A DNA stretch of 5,969 bases from contig WQUS01000126.1 in assembly GCA_009781965.1 (NCBI GenBank), forward strand, positions 1 through 5,969. The letters run 5' to 3'. Positions 4,449 through 5,969 of the stretch are shown piece after piece. Position numbers and translations under genes: made by a program. The DNA is from Bacillota bacterium (GTDB lineage: Bacteria > Bacillota > Desulfotomaculia > Desulfotomaculales > Desulfallaceae). A model generated the notes under the pieces. The model was not told where the DNA came from. It saw only the letters and a program-made list of their open reading frames with translations, and ran no database searches. Each line of letters begins with the position of its first letter. The stretch's first letter is position 1.

Positions 4449-5969
4449 TTGAACAAGAATATAATTCCCGCACCGTTGCCGGGACCGGCGCTGACCCCGG
4501 CGTTAGCCCCGGCGCCAAGAGCGACGGTTCTCGTAGGCGACCAGGTGGCGCTGCGCAACGCGGTTAACGCCGCGCCTAACGGAGTGCCTACCACTATTGA
4601 GCTGACCAATAATATTACCCTGACCGCGACAACCCTTAATATCCCCGTAAACAAGGTCATTACGCTGACCGGGAACTTCACCCTAACCCAATCTGCGGCG
4701 ACAGCCACGATTACCTTGGCCGGCGCAACTAATTTAACCATTGACAGTATTACCATCACCCACGTACCCGGAATAGCCGGCAGCGGCGTGACTGTTAATA
4801 CTAATGGCGTGCTGACCATGAACAGCGGCATAATCACCGGCAATACAACCGCTGCCTATTACGGAGGAGGCGGTGTAAATATACCCGCCGGCGGAACCTT
4901 TACTATGAACAACGGCGCTATTACCAACAACCAGGCCAGCTCCTTTGGCGGCGGCGTCTATGTGACCGGCGGAACCTTTACTATGTGGGGCGGGGAAATT
5001 TCCAACAACCAGGCCACCGGCATTGGAATGCCGACACGCTCGGGGTTAGGCGGCGGGGTAGCTGTTTTAAATAGCGCCTTTACCATGCACGGTGGTTTAA
5101 TTAGCGGCAATACCAGTGATGGTATCAATTTTACTACGTACGGGTTGACGTATCACTATGTGGGCGGCGGCGGCGTTTATGTATTTGGCCAAGCCGCCAG
5201 CCCTTCAAATTTCACCATTTGGGGCGGTGAAATTTCTAACAACACAGCGCTCAACGGTCCTGGCGGCGGGGTGTATGATTATGGTTATTCTACTATGATC
5301 GTCCAAGGCGGCGAAATTATCAACAATACGGCAACCGCTGCCAGCACTTATGGCGGTAATATGGGCGGCTACGGCGGCGGCGTAGCCAGTGACGGTACTA
5401 AAATGATCATGTATGACGGTAAAATTAACCACAATAAAACTATAGTCACGCTGGAAACCGAAGATCTTATCAGCTACGGCGGCGGTGTACACTCTTACAG
5501 CACCGAGGGGTTTACCATGTACGGCGGCGAAATTTGTTTTAACCAAGCGGAATGGCAAGCCGGTGTTTCTGTCGAAAACGGTCCGTTTACTATGTATGGG
5601 GGTAAAATCTGTAATAATACCGCTACCGGCAATAGATTTTGGGGCGGCGGTTACGGCGGCGGTGTTACACTCGGTTATTACAGTACCATATTTACTATGG
5701 AAGACGGCGAAATTTCGGGCAATGTAACGCAAGGAAATCCAGGCGATAACTTCGATTTTTATGGCGGCGCGGGTGTATTTCTTGAAAGTGGCAAGCTGCA
5801 AATGAACGGCGGCGCCATCACCGGCAATATCGCCGAAGGGGCCGCCAACGGCGGCGGGGTGTTCAATTACAGAGGGACCGTCACCATGACCGGCGGCGTC
5901 ATCTCCGACAATAGCGCCGCTCAGGATGGAGGCGGGATCTACCAAACTGCCGCGCAGCCGCTGAGCATC
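4449..5969 (+). CDS. Right-handed beta-helix repeat protein, probable surface adhesin-like (3' end missing)
   Basis: The frame is open for 507 codons from a TTG start to the window edge, with no stop. The N-terminus is Pro/Ala-rich (residues 7-23) with no hydrophobic signal sequence. Residues 33-105 (from VALRNAVNAAPNG) look like the entry part of a beta-helix. From residue 122 there are twelve coils with the core FTMxGGxIxxN, starting at residues 122, 151, 177, 211, 255, 283, 319, 355, 380, 415, 450 and 478. Most are preceded or followed by a GGGV turn, and spacing is 25-44 residues. The pattern recalls the GGA(I/L/V) and FxxN repeats of polymorphic outer-membrane proteins and other pectin-lyase-fold surface proteins. 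A cell-surface or adhesive role is the usual expectation, but no export signal, autotransporter barrel, LPxTG or S-layer anchor is visible in this part. A TTG at 4416 in the same frame is a possible longer start but lacks a ribosome binding site and adds no signal peptide. Confidence 0.85.
   Translation, partial: MNKNIIPAPLPGPALTPALAPAPRATVLVGDQVALRNAVNAAPNGVPTTIELTNNITLTATTLNIPVNKVITLTGNFTLTQSAATATITLAGATNLTIDSITITHVPGIAGSGVTVNTNGVLTMNSGIITGNTTAAYYGGGGVNIPAGGTFTMNNGAITNNQASSFGGGVYVTGGTFTMWGGEISNNQATGIGMPTRSGLGGGVAVLNSAFTMHGGLISGNTSDGINFTTYGLTYHYVGGGGVYVFGQAASPSNFTIWGGEISNNTALNGPGGGVYDYGYSTMIVQGGEIINNTATAASTYGGNMGGYGGGVASDGTKMIMYDGKINHNKTIVTLETEDLISYGGGVHSYSTEGFTMYGGEICFNQAEWQAGVSVENGPFTMYGGKICNNTATGNRFWGGGYGGGVTLGYYSTIFTMEDGEISGNVTQGNPGDNFDFYGGAGVFLESGKLQMNGGAITGNIAEGAANGGGVFNYRGTVTMTGGVISDNSAAQDGGGIYQTAAQPLSI
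4812..5912 (+). repeat. Twelve degenerate beta-helix coil repeats within the coding region
   Basis: The consensus at protein level is F-T-M-x-G-G-E-I-S-N-N. Copies include FTMNNGAITNN (151-161), FTMWGGEISNN (177-187), FTIWGGEISNN (255-265), FTMYGGEICFN (355-365), FTMYGGKICNN (380-390) and VTMTGGVISDN (478-488). Loops between cores vary in length and sequence, while the cores and GGGV turns are kept, as expected for stacked beta-helix rungs with variable surface loops. Confidence 0.88.
4890..5029 (+). repeat. Recent 78-bp intragenic duplication (coils 2 and 3)
   Basis: GGCGGAACCTTTACTATG occurs exactly at 4890-4907 and again at 4968-4985, 78 bp (26 codons) apart. The later parts also agree: ATTACCAACAACCAGGCCA in the first unit and ATTTCCAACAACCAGGCCA in the second. 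DNA-level identity this high exceeds that between other coils, so this pair appears to be the youngest duplication in the array. Confidence 0.7.

Noticed and set aside
4367..4843. Minus-strand 158-codon frame with a Val/Leu-rich product
   Set aside because: It overlaps the TelA terminator and the start of the beta-helix gene in antisense. The hydrophobic look comes from reading Asn/Thr-rich beta-strand codons backwards.
5205..5945. Minus-strand 246-codon frame opposite the beta-helix repeats
   Set aside because: Its length is explained by the biased Gly/Asn/Thr codons of the repeats, which avoid stops on the other strand. It mirrors the repeat periodicity and has no independent start signal.

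Overview
The window looks like chromosomal DNA of a Bacillota-type bacterium, probably an anaerobe; a clostridial or Negativicutes host is a guess. The signs are strong AGGAGG-like ribosome binding sites, a TTG start, a YuaF/YuaG-like (NfeD/flotillin) gene pair, a TelA/YaaN-family gene, simple hairpin plus T-tract terminators, and what looks like a piece of a group IIC intron beside a terminator. Nothing in the window fixes the genus.

Layout: positions 1-338 hold no secure gene. They contain a tandem 7-bp repeat inside a long inverted repeat, a possible 3' end of a plus-strand gene (stop at 137-139), a perfect 38-bp palindrome that can serve as a bidirectional terminator (185-222), and a short group IIC intron 5' remnant (from 227). 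Next come two minus-strand genes in one operon, read right to left: an NfeD-like membrane protein with an extra C-terminal helical domain (1932-3020), then a flotillin (339-1904), 27 nt apart. A 150-nt divergent intergenic region (3021-3170) separates this operon from a plus-strand TelA-family gene (3171-4310), which ends in its own terminator (4344-4368). The last gene starts at a TTG codon at 4449 and runs off the window. It encodes a Gly/Asn-rich right-handed beta-helix repeat protein with at least twelve FTMxGGxIxxN-type coils and no recognisable signal peptide.

How the genes may work together: NfeD-type proteins and flotillins form membrane-microdomain assemblies. In Bacillus subtilis the yuaF-yuaG pair, and TelA-like genes in the yce operon, belong to cell-envelope stress responses. 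Here an NfeD-flotillin operon lies back to back with a TelA-family gene, which suggests a shared membrane-protection role. That is inference from families and layout. The beta-helix gene is a separate transcription unit and probably unrelated.
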